Shown here piece by piece: positions 16,657-26,240 of a DNA stretch of 64,000 bases. Below the pieces are notes generated by a model. The model saw only the letters and a program-made list of their open reading frames with translations. It searched no databases and was not told the origin of the DNA. Within the stretch, counting starts at the first letter, position 1. Each line of letters begins with the position of its first letter. The stretch is from DASSQJ01 sp963772645 (lineage in GTDB: Bacteria; Actinomycetota; Actinomycetes; Actinomycetales; Dermatophilaceae), in the NCBI GenBank assembly GCA_963772645.1, contig CAVYYD010000012.1, positions 31,046 through 95,045 of the forward strand, read 5' to 3'. The position numbers were made by a program, and so were the translations under genes.

Positions 16657-17670
16657 TCAGAGGCTCTGGTTGAGGGCGGCGATCGGCATCTGGAGCTCCT
16701 CGAGGAGGGCGAGGTCCTGCCGGGGGTCGCGGCCCAGGGTGGTGAGGTAGTTGCCGACGATGACGGCGTTGATGCCGCCGAGCAGCCCGTCGCGGGTTCC
16801 GAGGTCCCCGAGCGTCAGCTCCCGGCCGCCGGCGTAGCGCAGGATGGTGCGGGGCAGGGCGAGCCGGAACGCGGCGATGGCGCGCAGCGCCTCGGGGGCC
16901 TCCATCGGCGGCAGGTCGCCGAACGGAGTCCCCGGGCGCGGGTTGAGGAAGTTCAGCGGCACCTCGTGCGGCTCCAGCTCGCCGAGCTGGGCTGCCAGCT
17001 CGGCCCGCTGCTCGAGCGTCTCGCCCATCCCGACCAGCCCGCCGCAGCACAGCTCCATCCCCGACTCCTTGACCATGAGGCAGGTCTGCCAGCGCTCGTC
17101 GAAGGAGTGCGTGGTCACGACCTCCGGGAAGTAGGACCGGCCGGCTTCGAGGTTGTGGTTGTACCGGTGCACGCCCATCTCGACGAGCTCGTCGACCTGC
17201 TCCCGGGTCAGCATCCCCAGGGAGGCCGCGACGTTGATGTCGACCGCCGCGCGGATGGCCGCCACGCCCTCGCGCATCTGGTCCATGAGCCGCCGGTCCG
17301 GCCCGCGCACGGCGGCGACGATGCAGAACTCGCTCGCCCCGGTCGCGGCCGTCTGCTCGGCGGCCCGGACCAGCTCCGGGACGTTGAGCCAGACCGAGCG
17401 CACCGGCGAGGTGAACTGCCCGCTCTGGGAACAGAAGTGGCAGTCCTCCGGGCAGCCGCCGGTCTTCAGCGAGACGATCCCCTCGACCTCGACGGCCGGG
17501 CCCTGGTACCGCATCCGCACCTCGTGGGCGAGGGCGAGGAGGTCCGGGAGCCGTTCGTCCCCGGTGTGCAGCACCTCGAGCACCTGCGCCCGGGTCAGCG
17601 GCACGCCGCGCTCGAGCACCTGCTCGCGCGCGACGTCGAGGATGTGGGTGCCGGTCGCCTGAGCCGTCAT
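16657..17670 (-). CDS. bioB: Biotin synthase
   Basis: A radical AdoMet enzyme that inserts sulfur into dethiobiotin to make biotin. The 337-residue protein carries the radical-SAM C-x3-C-x2-C motif at Cys73, Cys77 and Cys80 (GCPEDCHFCSQ). It also has the family blocks EFCIVAAVRGPDRRLM, YNHNLEAGRSYFPEVVTTHS, CCGGLVGMGET and FLNPRPGTPFGD, which include ligands of the auxiliary [2Fe-2S] cluster. The ATG at 17670 gives the normal N-terminus; an upstream extension in the frame is Arg/Ser-rich and not family-like. It is the first gene of the bioB-bsaP unit. Confidence 0.96.
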   Translation of the reverse strand: MTAQATGTHILDVAREQVLERGVPLTRAQVLEVLHTGDERLPDLLALAHEVRMRYQGPAVEVEGIVSLKTGGCPEDCHFCSQSGQFTSPVRSVWLNVPELVRAAEQTAATGASEFCIVAAVRGPDRRLMDQMREGVAAIRAAVDINVAASLGMLTREQVDELVEMGVHRYNHNLEAGRSYFPEVVTTHSFDERWQTCLMVKESGMELCCGGLVGMGETLEQRAELAAQLGELEPHEVPLNFLNPRPGTPFGDLPPMEAPEALRAIAAFRLALPRTILRYAGGRELTLGDLGTRDGLLGGINAVIVGNYLTTLGRDPRQDLALLEELQMPIAALNQSL

Positions 17671-17737
17671 GGCGCCGATTCTGGCCCATCGGAGCCGGGA
17701 AGACCCAGCCCGGTCCGCGCAGTGACGCCGGGTGGGC

Positions 17738-18589
17738 TCAGCTCCAGGCCAGGGCGAGGAGCACGAGGGGGACCACCGTCGCCAGCGCGGCGTAACCGTA
17801 CGCGACGGCCGAGATCGCACGGTGCGGACCGATGGCGAGCAGCTTCATCCGCACCGGTGCGGTGGAGCCCGCACCGAGCGCCGCCTCGGGGGCGCGGCTC
17901 TCGGCGATGGCGAGCAGGGCCCGGGCCGTCGCCACCTCCCCGCTGCGGCGCACCGCGGCCCGGTCGGCGAGGGCTTCGACGAGCAGCCGCACCTCGGCGA
18001 GCGCCGCGTCGGACCGCAGCACCGGCGGCACCGCCTGGTTCGCGACCGAGAAGAACTCGAGGAGCAGGTCGTGGCGGGCCCGCAGGTGCGCGTCCTCGTG
18101 GGCGACGACGGCGTCGAGCTGCTCGGGGGGCAGGGCGTCGAGCACACCCTGGGAGAGGACGACCCGGGCGTTTCGCCCCGGGATGCAGTACGCGGTCGGG
18201 GTCGGGTGCTGCAGGACCCGGACCCGGCCCTGGTCGTGGGCGGCGATGATGTCGACGAGGTCACGGTGGTCGGCCCGGGCGCTGCGCAGCCGGGTTCCGA
18301 CGACGTGGCCGGAGACGAGGAGGCGCACGAGCACCGCTCCGCTGACGATGCCGGCGGCGACGACCCACCCGATGTGCGCGAGGGGGTGGGCTCCCCGCAG
18401 GACCAGCGGCAGTGCCGCGGGAGCCGTGAGCAGCGCCGCGAGGATGCCGCCGAGGGTGACCGCCTGCCACGCGACGAGGGCCGCCCGCGGCGCGCGTCTC
18501 AAGCGGGTCTGCCGTGCCATCAGCGACGGCGCGACCCACGCGAGCACCACCGCGAGGAGGGCGAGCGAGAGCGGGATCACGCCCTCCAT
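17738..18589 (-). CDS. M56-family membrane metallopeptidase (BlaR1-like)
   Basis: A 283-residue membrane protein with N-terminal helices (SLALLAVVLAWVAPSL, LVAWQAVTLGGILAALL, GWVVAAGIVSGAVLVRLL). A zinc-protease domain follows with H-E-x-x-H at His164-His168 (VVAHEDAHLRARHD), preceded by the PTAYCIPGRNARVVLS strand typical of M48/M56 enzymes. A final hydrophobic helix ends the protein. It lacks the penicillin-binding sensor domain of BlaR1, as do most actinobacterial members. It pairs with the BlaI repressor gene 62 bases upstream, and in this family the protease usually inactivates the repressor. Confidence 0.88.
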   Translation of the reverse strand: MEGVIPLSLALLAVVLAWVAPSLMARQTRLRRAPRAALVAWQAVTLGGILAALLTAPAALPLVLRGAHPLAHIGWVVAAGIVSGAVLVRLLVSGHVVGTRLRSARADHRDLVDIIAAHDQGRVRVLQHPTPTAYCIPGRNARVVLSQGVLDALPPEQLDAVVAHEDAHLRARHDLLLEFFSVANQAVPPVLRSDAALAEVRLLVEALADRAAVRRSGEVATARALLAIAESRAPEAALGAGSTAPVRMKLLAIGPHRAISAVAYGYAALATVVPLVLLALAWS

Positions 18590-18651
18590 GGTGGCATTCC
18601 GCGGACCGTGCGCGTGCCGGAGCCCCGCAGGGGTGCGGCACGCGCACCCGC

Positions 18652-19116
18652 TCAGCGGCGCAGGCCCCGCTTGCGGCGACCGGTGGTGGGCGGTGCCTCC
18701 TCGGCCTCGACGGCCCTGGCCTCGACCTCGGCGAGCGCGGCCTTGATGTCGGCGATCTCGGCCGAGCTCGCGCCGTCGAGGAAGTGCAGCAGCGCGGCAC
18801 GGCGGTCGGTGACGTCCATGTCGTCGAGGGTGCGCCGCATGGTCTGTGCGGTGAGCGCCTCCCGGGTACCGGCCGGCAGGTACCGCCAGGCCCGGCCGTC
18901 GCGCTCCCGGGTCACCAGGCTCTTCTTCGCGAGCCGGTCCAGGACGGTCATCACCGTCGTGTACGCGAGCTCGCGCTCCTCCTCGAGGGCCCGGTGCACC
19001 TCGCGGACGGTGACGCCGGGGAAGCCGGGGCCGCCCGCCGAGGCGGCGTCCCAGAGGCGTTCCATGACGACCCGTTCGAGCTCGCCGAGGCGTGGGGTTG
19101 TGGTCGAGAGCGGCAT
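18652..19116 (-). CDS. BlaI/MecI/CopY-family transcriptional repressor
   Basis: A 154-residue winged-helix repressor. The DNA-binding domain reads LGELERVVMERLW, VTVREVHRALEEERELAYTT and VMTVLDRLAKKSLVTRERDG, characteristic of BlaI/MecI. A dimerisation helix and a basic Arg/Lys tail follow. Its ribosome-binding site AAGGAG overlaps the inferred stop of cydC (AAGGAGTAGCCATG), so it is read from the cyd transcript. The partner M56 protease is the next gene. In mycobacteria the corresponding regulator controls beta-lactamase and energy-metabolism genes; the targets here are not known. Confidence 0.92.
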   Translation of the reverse strand: MPLSTTTPRLGELERVVMERLWDAASAGGPGFPGVTVREVHRALEEERELAYTTVMTVLDRLAKKSLVTRERDGRAWRYLPAGTREALTAQTMRRTLDDMDVTDRRAALLHFLDGASSAEIADIKAALAEVEARAVEAEEAPPTTGRRKRGLRR

Positions 19117-19118
19117 GG

Positions 19119-20779
19119 CTACTCCTTGCGGTGGGCGGTGGGCGACGGGGGAGAAGGGTCAGGACGGTGTCGACGCGGTCGAGCGCCTCCGGTCGGTGGC
19201 TGACCAGGACGACGCTGCGGGTGTCCGTGGCGTCGAGGACGTCGTCGAGGACGGCCGTGGCGGTGGCGTGGTCGAGGTGGGCGGCCGGCTCGTCGAGGAG
19301 GACGACCGGGCGGTCGGCGAGGACGGCCCGGGCGACCCCGAGCCGGGCCCGCTCGCCGCCGGAGAGCCCGCGGCCGCCGGTGCCGAGCCGGGTGTCGAGA
19401 CCGTCGGGAAGAGCGGCGACCCAGCCGCCGAGGCCGGACCGGCCCAGCGCGCGGAGCAGGTCCTCCTCCTGCGCCCCGGGCCGAGCGAGCCGCAGGTTCT
19501 CGGCGAGCGAGGTGGCGAACACGTGGGGCTCGTCGTCGACGACCGCGACATCGCGTCGCACGTCGGCGACGGTGAGCGCGCGCACATCGGTGCCGTCGAC
19601 GGTGTGCCGCCCGGCCGCGGGGTCGAGAGCCCGGGCGAGCACCGCGAGGAGCGTGCTCTTGCCCGAGCCGTTCGGCCCGACCACTGCGACGTGCCGGCCC
19701 GGCACGAGGCGCAGGTCGGTGGCCGCGAGCTGCGGAGCCGCGCCGGTCCACGAGGCGCTGACCCCGTCGAGCTCGACGACCGGGCCCGGTGCCGTGGCGG
19801 AGCGCTCGGGGCGGTCGAGGGCCGACTCGGGGTCGTGGACGGCGGGCTCCTGGTCCAGGAGCGCCTCCAGGCGGGTGCTGCTGCCCTGGGCCCGGGCCAG
19901 GGCGCGCATCGTGTCGACGAGCGGGGAGAGGGCCTCGCCGACCGCCACCGGGACGACGACGAGGAGGGCGGCGACCGGGCCGCCCACGACCGCGGGGTCG
20001 GCGAGCCGGGCCGCGGCGACAGCGGCGGCGGCCGTGCCGAGGAGCAGGAGCGCGGCGACCATCGCCCGGCCCCGGCTCTGCCGGCGCACCGCGGCGCGCA
20101 GCGTGTCGTGGGCTCGGGCGAGCCACTCGCGGGCGGTGTCCTCGGCGCCGATGGCCTGGAGCTCGCCGGCCTGCCGGGCGACGAGGTCGCTGACCCGGAA
20201 CACCTCGGCCCGGGCCGCGAGCAGGTCCTCGCGGGAGCGGGACTCCAGCCACCAGGCGAGCCAGCAGCCGAGGGCGAGGAGGACGAGCAGGCCCGCCAGC
20301 ACCAGGCCCACGGCCGGGGAGAACCACGCCGTGAGGGCGGTGGCGGCCAGGCCGGCGACGACGCTGGCCAGCACCGGCACGGTGACCCGCACCTCCGCCT
20401 CGACGACGTCGGTGAGGTCGTCGACGACGCCGCTGAGCACCTGGGAGCGGGCCCGGCGCCCCAGACGCGCGGGGGTGAGCGGCACCAGGGCGGTGTAGAC
20501 GGCGGTGCGCCGGCGGGCGAGGTCGTCGAGCGCGGCGTCGTGGGAGACGATCCGCTCCAGGTAGCGGAAGAACGGCCGTGCCATCCCGAACGCCCGCACC
20601 GCCACGATGGCCGCGAGCAGGGTCAGGATGACCGGCTGCTCGCTCGCCCGGACGATGAGCCAGCCCGACGTCGCGGTGAGCGCGATCCCGGAGGCGGTGG
20701 CCGCGCCGCCGAGCAGCCCGCCGACGACCGTGGCGCGGGTCGGCCGGAGCACGGGACGGGCGTGGGTCGTGGTGCTCAC
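19119..20779 (-). CDS. cydC: Heterodimeric ABC exporter subunit CydC (3' end frame broken)
   Basis: CydC with CydD exports thiols such as glutathione or cysteine and is needed to assemble cytochrome bd. Six membrane helices at the N-terminus precede an ATPase domain with Walker A VGPNGSGKST, signature LSGGE, Walker B VVLLDEPAAHLD and H-loop SHRP. As read, the frame passes its expected end and stays open across the blaI region. Adding one base to the C5 run at 19147-19151 gives the ending PPSPTAHRKE and a TAG at 19119 that abuts the blaI ribosome-binding site. This strongly suggests a one-base deletion in the sequence. The GTG start overlaps the cydD stop (GTGA). Confidence 0.88.
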
Positions 20780-22400
20780 CGGACCACCTCCGCCCCGGCG
20801 TGGTCGAGGGCGAGGTGCCGGTCGGCGAGCGTGACGAGCTCCGGCCGGTGGGTCACGACGAGCACGGTGCGCCGCTCGGCCACCGCGGCGAGCGCTGCGT
20901 GGACGAGGTCCGCGGCGTCACCGTCGAGGTGTGCGGTGGGCTCGTCGACGAGCAGGACCGGAGCGGTCGAGAGGGTGGCGCGGGCCAGCGCGACCCGGGC
21001 GCGCTGCCCGGCCGAGAGTCCGAAGCCGTCGTCGCCGACCGCAGTGGACAGGGCCTGGGGCATCCCCGCGACGACGCCCTCGAGCCCGACCACGCGCAGG
21101 GCGTCCCAGAGTGCGGCGTCGGGGGCGTCGTTGCCGAGGCGCAGCGCGGCCCGCAGGGTGCCGGCGGGCAGGAAGGGCCGCTGGGTCACCAGGTGGGAGC
21201 GGCCGGCGCGCACCGTACCGGCGGTGGGGGTGCGCAGGCCGGCCGCCAGCTCGAGGAGGGTCGACTTGCCGACGCCCGACGGTCCGGTGACCGCGGTGAG
21301 GCCCGGCCCGGCGTCCAGGTCGACCCCGGTGAGCACCGGGACCCGGGCGCCCGGGTAGCGAGTAGGCGACCCCCGTCATCCGCACCCCGACGTCGGCCGC
21401 CCCGGTGCCGGGCGCCTCGGCCCCCTCGCGCGCACCGTCCCCGGGGTCGTCGGCGGCGATCTCGAGCTCGGCGAGGATCGCGGCCACGGCCTCGGCACCG
21501 TCGGCGGCGTTGTGGAACTCGGCCCCGACCCGGCGGATCGGCCAGTAGGCCTCGGGAGCCAGGAGGATGGCGAGCAGCCCGGCCCCGAGCGTCATCGAGC
21601 CGTAGGTGAGCCGCAGCCCGACGCTGACGGCGACGATGGCGACCGAGATCGAGGCGAGGAGCTCGAGAGCGGCGGAGGAGAGGAAGGCGATCCGCAGCGT
21701 GCGCATCGTGGCGCGGCGGTGCTGCTGGCTGACCTCGGCGATGACCTCGACCTGGCGCTCGGCCCGGCCGTAGCCGACGAGGGTGGGCAGCCCCCGCATG
21801 ACGTCGAGGAAGTGGCCGGCCAGGGCGGAGAGGGCCGTCCACCGCCGTTCCGTGTCGGCCTGGGTGGCGCGGCCGATGAGGGCGGCGAAGAGCGGCAGGA
21901 GCGGCAAGGTGAGGACGACGACCAGGGCGCTCAGCCAGTCGACCCACAGCAGGGCGGCGACGGCGAGCGCCGGCACCGTGACCCCGGCGACGAGTGCCGG
22001 CAGGAAGCGGGCGGCGTACGGCTCGACCGCGGCGGCGCCCTGGGCGGCGAGGGTCACCCCACGGTCGGGGTCGGGGCGACGCTCGGCAGGGACGGTGAGC
22101 CAGCGGGCGAGCAGGTGCTCGCGCAGGGCGGCCGTCACCTCCACCCCGGCCCAGGCGGCCGCCCGCTCGGCGACCCACGCCAGCGCGGCGCGCGCGGCGA
22201 GGAGTCCGGCCAGCCACGCCGCCGGGCCACCGAGGGCCGCCCCGTCGACGACCGCGACGACCAGGGCGGCGAGCGCGAAGGCCGTCGCGATCGTCGCGAG
22301 CGCCCTGGAGCACGCCGACCCCGGCCAGGACGGCGACCGGCTGGCGAGCAGCCGGCGCCGTCCTCAGCAGCCGTGGGTCGAAGGGTCTCATCGGGGTCAC
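20776..22400 (-). CDS. cydD: Heterodimeric ABC exporter subunit CydD (two frame breaks)
   Basis: The partner half-transporter of CydC. Three frames must be joined. The N-terminal part from 22400 ends in VAVLAGVGVLQ; the central part gives ALATIATAFALAALVVAVVD and the transmembrane domain through VRMTGVAYSLPG; the last part gives LTGVDLDAGPGLTAVTGPSG, with Walker A GPSGVGKST, signature LSAGQ, Walker B VLLVDEPTAHLD and THRP. Removing one G near 22303-22305 and one C near 21353-21355 restores a continuous protein at both joins. The 22400 GTG start has GAGG four bases upstream; ATG at 22391 is an alternative. It follows cydB with 12 bases between. Confidence 0.86.
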
Positions 22401-22412
22401 GCCACCTCGGGG

Positions 22413-23441
22413 TCAGTGGACGGACACGGCGGCCGGGATGTGCTGGGTCCCGATCCGCTTGCGGAAGGTGTAGTAGGTCCACGCGGTGTAGAGGAGCACG
22501 ATCGGGGTGAAGACGAGCGCGGCGCCGGTCATGATCTTCAGGGTGAGCTCGCTGCTGGCGGCGTTGTCGATGGTCAGCGAGGTGCCACCGGCGAGCGTCG
22601 TCGGCATGACGTTCGGGTAGAGCGAGAGGAAGTACGTCGCGACCGCCATCGCGAACGTCACCGCCGTGCCGGTGAAGGCCCAGCCCTCGCTGCCGCGCAC
22701 GTTGGCGCCGATGGCACCGAGCAGCGCGACCGCCGCGACGATCGTGGTCACCCACGAACCGATGGTCCCCGCCGTGGCACCCAGCCAGAGCAGGAGGAGC
22801 ACGGCGAGCACCGCGGTGCCGAGCCCGAGGTTGGTGCCGAGCCGCTTGGCGTCCTCGCGGATCTGCCCGGTGGTCTTCAGGGCCAGGAAGAACGCGCCGT
22901 GGGTCAGCGAGAGCGCGGTGACGACGAGGCCGCCGAGCAGGCTCATCGGGTTGAGCAGGGTGAAGAAGTTGCCGGTGAACTCCATGTCCTGGTTGATCGG
23001 CAGGCCGCGCACCACGTTGGTCAGCGCGACGCCGACGAGCAGCGGGGCGAGCAGCGAGCCGGAGACGATGGCCCAGTCCCACCGGGTGCGCCACGTGTCG
23101 GAGTCCCGCTTGCCCCGGTACTCGAAGCCCATGTTCCGCACGATGAGGGCGATGAGCAGGACGAGCAGGGGCAGGTAGAAGGCGGAGAACATCGTGGCGT
23201 ACCACTCGGGGAAGGCCGCGAACGTGGCGCCACCGGCGGTGAGCAGCCACACCTCGTTCCCGTCCCAGTGCGGGCCGATGGTCGTGAGCATGACCCGGCG
23301 ACGCCGCTCGGTGTCCGCGGCGTCCCGGCCGGTGCCGAGCACGGGCAGGAGCATGCCGACGCCGAAGTCGAAGCCCTCGAGGACGAGGTACCCGGTCCAG
23401 AGGACCGCGATCAGGGCGAACCAGATGACGGGGAGATCCAT
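22413..23441 (-). CDS. cydB: Cytochrome bd ubiquinol/menaquinol oxidase subunit II
   Basis: The 342-residue second subunit of cytochrome bd oxidase, with about eight or nine membrane helices. The family blocks are intact: IWFALIAVLWTGYLVLEGFD near the start, PHWDGNEVWLLTAGGATFAAFPEWYATMFS, and MGFEYRGKRDS. It stabilises the haem sites of CydA in the cytoplasmic membrane. The ATG at 23441 begins directly at the first membrane segment. It lies 14 bases downstream of cydA in the cydABDC operon. Confidence 0.95.
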   Translation of the reverse strand: MDLPVIWFALIAVLWTGYLVLEGFDFGVGMLLPVLGTGRDAADTERRRRVMLTTIGPHWDGNEVWLLTAGGATFAAFPEWYATMFSAFYLPLLVLLIALIVRNMGFEYRGKRDSDTWRTRWDWAIVSGSLLAPLLVGVALTNVVRGLPINQDMEFTGNFFTLLNPMSLLGGLVVTALSLTHGAFFLALKTTGQIREDAKRLGTNLGLGTAVLAVLLLLWLGATAGTIGSWVTTIVAAVALLGAIGANVRGSEGWAFTGTAVTFAMAVATYFLSLYPNVMPTTLAGGTSLTIDNAASSELTLKIMTGAALVFTPIVLLYTAWTYYTFRKRIGTQHIPAAVSVH

Positions 23442-23455
23442 GACGTGTCCTGGGG

Positions 23456-24976
23456 TCAGTAGGCGAACTGGAGGGGGGCGTCCTCGTCCGTGTGCTCGGG
23501 CTGCGGGTCCTCGAAGGGATCGGCGCCGCGACGGACGTAGGTGAGGAAGAGCTTGACCTCGACGACCGCGAGGGCGAGGTAGACCAGCGTGTAGGCGATC
23601 ATCGAGGCCCACACCTCACCGACGCTCACCGACGGGGAGACGCCGAGCGCGGTGCCCTGCAGGCCGTAGACGATCCACGGCTGCCGAGCGGTCTCGGTGA
23701 AGATCCAGCCCCAGCTGTTGGCGATGACGGGCAGCAGCGGCGTCAGGACCGCGACCCACAGCCACCACCGGCTGGTCAGCGACCTGCCACCCCGGGTGGC
23801 CCAGAGCGCCCCGACGGCGAAGGCCATCGTGAGGAAGCCGAACCCCATCATGAGCCGGAAGGTCCAGTAGGCCAGTGGGATGTTCGGCACGTACGACGGC
23901 AGGTTCGTGTAGTCGAGCAGGGTCCTGCCGTCGGCGAGCCGGACGTCCTTGACGGCCGTCATCTGCACCCGGCCGTCGACGAGGACGGGCACCTGGGCGG
24001 TGCCGGTGGCGAACAGGTCCTGCGACGTGGCCTTGAGGTTGTTGATGCCCTGGACCCGGCCGTCGAAGGAGCCGGTGGCGAGGAAGGAGAGCAGGCACGG
24101 GACGGTGATGACGTCGGTGGCGCTCGAGCCGTCGAGGGAGCCGACCGACAGGACCGAGAAGTCGGCGCACCGGCCGTCCGGCGGGGTGTCGTAGAGCGCC
24201 TCGGCCGCCGCCATCTTCATCGGCTGGACCTCGGTCATGATCTTGCCCTGGGTGTCACCGGAGACGACGACGCCGAGCGAGGCGACGAGGGCGACCCACG
24301 CCCCGCCGCGCACCGCCCTGCGGTACAGGCCCTCGTCGGCCCCGCCCCGGTGCTTGAGCATGAGGTAGATGCCGACACCGAGCACGACCGCCCCGCCGAC
24401 CATGTAGGCCGAGGTGACGACGTGCGGGAACGTCACGAGCTGGACCTTGTTCGTCAGCACCGCGATGAAGTCGTCCATCTCCGCACGGCCCGTCTGCGGG
24501 TTGAACCGGTAGCCGACGGGGTGCTGCATGAACGAGTTCGCGGCGAGGATGAAGTACGCCGAGAGCACCGTCCCGATGTGGACCAGCCACATCGTGGCTG
24601 CGTGGAGCTTCTCGGGGACCCGGCCCCAGCCGAAGATCCAGATGCCGAGGAAGGTCGACTCCAGGAAGAACGCGAGCAGCGCCTCGAACGCCAGCGGGGC
24701 GCCGAAGATGTCGCCGACGAACCGGGAGTAGTCCGACCAGTTCATCCCGAACTGGAACTCCTGGACGATGCCGGTCACCAGCCCGAGGGCGAAGTTGATG
24801 ATGAAGAGCTTCCCGAAGAACTTGGTGAGCCGGTAGTAGTCCGAGTTGTGGGTCCGGACCCACCGGGTGTGGTACCAGGCGACGATCGCCGAGAGCCCGA
24901 TGGTGATCGGGACGAAGAGGAAGTGGTAGACGGTCGTGATGGCGAACTGCCACCGTGCGACTTCGAGGGCACCCAT
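23456..24976 (-). CDS. cydA: Cytochrome bd oxidase subunit I
   Basis: The 506-residue catalytic subunit that oxidises quinol and reduces O2 to water with high affinity. The N-terminus reads EVARWQFAITTVYHFLFVPI, with the His in YHFLFVP being a haem ligand. Other conserved parts are FGMNWSDYSRFVGDIFGAPLAFEALLAFF, QHPVGYRFNPQTG and the late GWIFTETARQPWIVYGLQ (quinol-side GRQPW-like motif). The length suggests a short quinol loop, as in many Gram-positives. CAGGAG eight bases upstream supports the ATG at 24976. It heads the cyd operon behind a palindrome at 25008-25041. Confidence 0.96.
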   Translation of the reverse strand: MGALEVARWQFAITTVYHFLFVPITIGLSAIVAWYHTRWVRTHNSDYYRLTKFFGKLFIINFALGLVTGIVQEFQFGMNWSDYSRFVGDIFGAPLAFEALLAFFLESTFLGIWIFGWGRVPEKLHAATMWLVHIGTVLSAYFILAANSFMQHPVGYRFNPQTGRAEMDDFIAVLTNKVQLVTFPHVVTSAYMVGGAVVLGVGIYLMLKHRGGADEGLYRRAVRGGAWVALVASLGVVVSGDTQGKIMTEVQPMKMAAAEALYDTPPDGRCADFSVLSVGSLDGSSATDVITVPCLLSFLATGSFDGRVQGINNLKATSQDLFATGTAQVPVLVDGRVQMTAVKDVRLADGRTLLDYTNLPSYVPNIPLAYWTFRLMMGFGFLTMAFAVGALWATRGGRSLTSRWWLWVAVLTPLLPVIANSWGWIFTETARQPWIVYGLQGTALGVSPSVSVGEVWASMIAYTLVYLALAVVEVKLFLTYVRRGADPFEDPQPEHTDEDAPLQFAY

Positions 24977-25007
24977 GCGAGGATCTCCTGAGACGGGCAA
25001 CACAGCA

Positions 25008-25041
25008 ACGACGTGACGTAGTAAAAACTACACGACGTCGT
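25008..25041. promoter_or_regulatory. Inverted repeat upstream of cydA
   Basis: Two 15-bp arms, ACGACGTGACGTAGT and ACTACACGACGTCGT, pair at 12 of 15 positions around an AAAA spacer, 32-65 bases before the cydA start. It is one of the few AT-containing spots in the region, as expected for a promoter. It does not match a Rex or Fnr box. The regulator is unknown. Confidence 0.45.
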
Positions 25042-25151
25042 AGATGGGTCCGCAGCCCCGTCCAACGTGATCCGCGCCATGGGCGGGGCTCGCGGGCCCC
25101 GGCGCCCACGCTCGGGCCGTGGGTTGAGCGGCTGCCTTCGGGGGCGCCCGC

Positions 25152-26168
25152 TCAGGCGTCGGGGTAGCCCTCGGGGTTGCCGGACTGCCAGCGCCAGGTG
25201 TCGGTGCACATGTCGTCGAGGGTGCGCTCGGCCCGCCAGCCCAGCTCGCGGTTGGCCCGGCTCGGGTCGGCGAACGAGGTCGCGATGTCCCCGGCGCGTC
25301 GCCCGACGACCTCGTGGGGCAGCTCGTGGCCGACCGCCCGCTCGAAGGCGTGGAGCAGCTCGAGGACGCTCGTCCCGTGCCCGGTGCCGAGGTTCCACGT
25401 CGAGACCGGGTCGTCGGTGCTGCCGAGGCGGGTCAGGGCGGCGATGTGCCCGGCCGCGAGGTCCTCGACGTGGATGTAGTCGCGCACACCGGTGCCGTCG
25501 GGGGTGGGGTAGTCGTCGCCGAAGACGAGCAGCTTCTCGCGCCGTCCCACGGCGACCTGGGCGATGAAGGGCATGAGGTTGTTCGGGGTGCCCTGGGGGT
25601 CCTCCCCGATGGTCCCCGAGGCGTGCGCGCCGACCGGGTTGAAGTAGCGCAGCAGGGCGATGCGCCACGAGGGGTCCGCGGCGGCGACGTCGCGGAGAAC
25701 CTGCTCCTGCATCACCTTGGTCCAGCCGTAGGGGTTGGTCGCCGACGTCGGCCGGTCCTCGGTGGCCGCCTCCTGGTTCGTCCCGTAGACGGTGGCGGAC
25801 GAGGAGAAGACGAGCTTGCGCACGCCGTGCCCCCGCATCGCCCGCACCAGCGCGAATGTCGAGCCGAGGTTGTTCTCGTAGTACTCCAGCGGCCTGGCGA
25901 CACTCTCCCCGACGGCCTTGAGCCCGGCGAAGTGGATGACGGCGTCGAACGGCTCCTCGGCGAAGAGGCGCTCGGTGGCGTCGCTGTCGGTGAGGTCGAA
26001 GGCCCGCACGTCGAGGGGCCGGCCGGTGATCGCCTCGATCCGGCCGACGACCGTGGGCTTGGCGTTGGCGAACGAGTCGACGACGACGACGTCGTGTCCG
26101 GCGCCGACGAGCTGGATGACCGTGTGGGAGCCGATGTAGCCGGCACCGCCGGAGACGAGGACGCGCAT
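25152..26168 (-). CDS. galE: UDP-glucose 4-epimerase
   Basis: An extended short-chain dehydrogenase of 338 residues that interconverts UDP-glucose and UDP-galactose using bound NAD. The Rossmann motif GGAGYIGS lies at residues 7-14, the GalE-specific HFAGLKAVGESV follows, and the catalytic Ser/Tyr/Lys set is in FSSSATVYG and NPYGWTK. The C-terminal YPTPDGTGVRDYIHVEDLA and LGTGHGTSVLELL blocks are typical of GalE rather than other epimerases. ATG at 26168 is preferred over GTG at 26174. It is a single gene upstream of the cyd operon. Confidence 0.94.
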   Translation of the reverse strand: MRVLVSGGAGYIGSHTVIQLVGAGHDVVVVDSFANAKPTVVGRIEAITGRPLDVRAFDLTDSDATERLFAEEPFDAVIHFAGLKAVGESVARPLEYYENNLGSTFALVRAMRGHGVRKLVFSSSATVYGTNQEAATEDRPTSATNPYGWTKVMQEQVLRDVAAADPSWRIALLRYFNPVGAHASGTIGEDPQGTPNNLMPFIAQVAVGRREKLLVFGDDYPTPDGTGVRDYIHVEDLAAGHIAALTRLGSTDDPVSTWNLGTGHGTSVLELLHAFERAVGHELPHEVVGRRAGDIATSFADPSRANRELGWRAERTLDDMCTDTWRWQSGNPEGYPDA

Positions 26169-26240
26169 GGGCACCGACCCTACTGGCCGGTCGCCGGGCG
26201 CGGCCGCGCCGCGCGGCCGCCGGCCGCCGGCCGCGGCGGT

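Noticed and set aside
17738..20779. A continuous 1013-codon minus-strand frame joining CydC to the M56 peptidase
   Set aside because: The middle part is Arg/Pro/His-rich and covers the well-defined blaI gene in another frame. A one-base change in the C5 run near 19150 gives cydC a natural stop beside the blaI ribosome-binding site, so this is not a true fusion.
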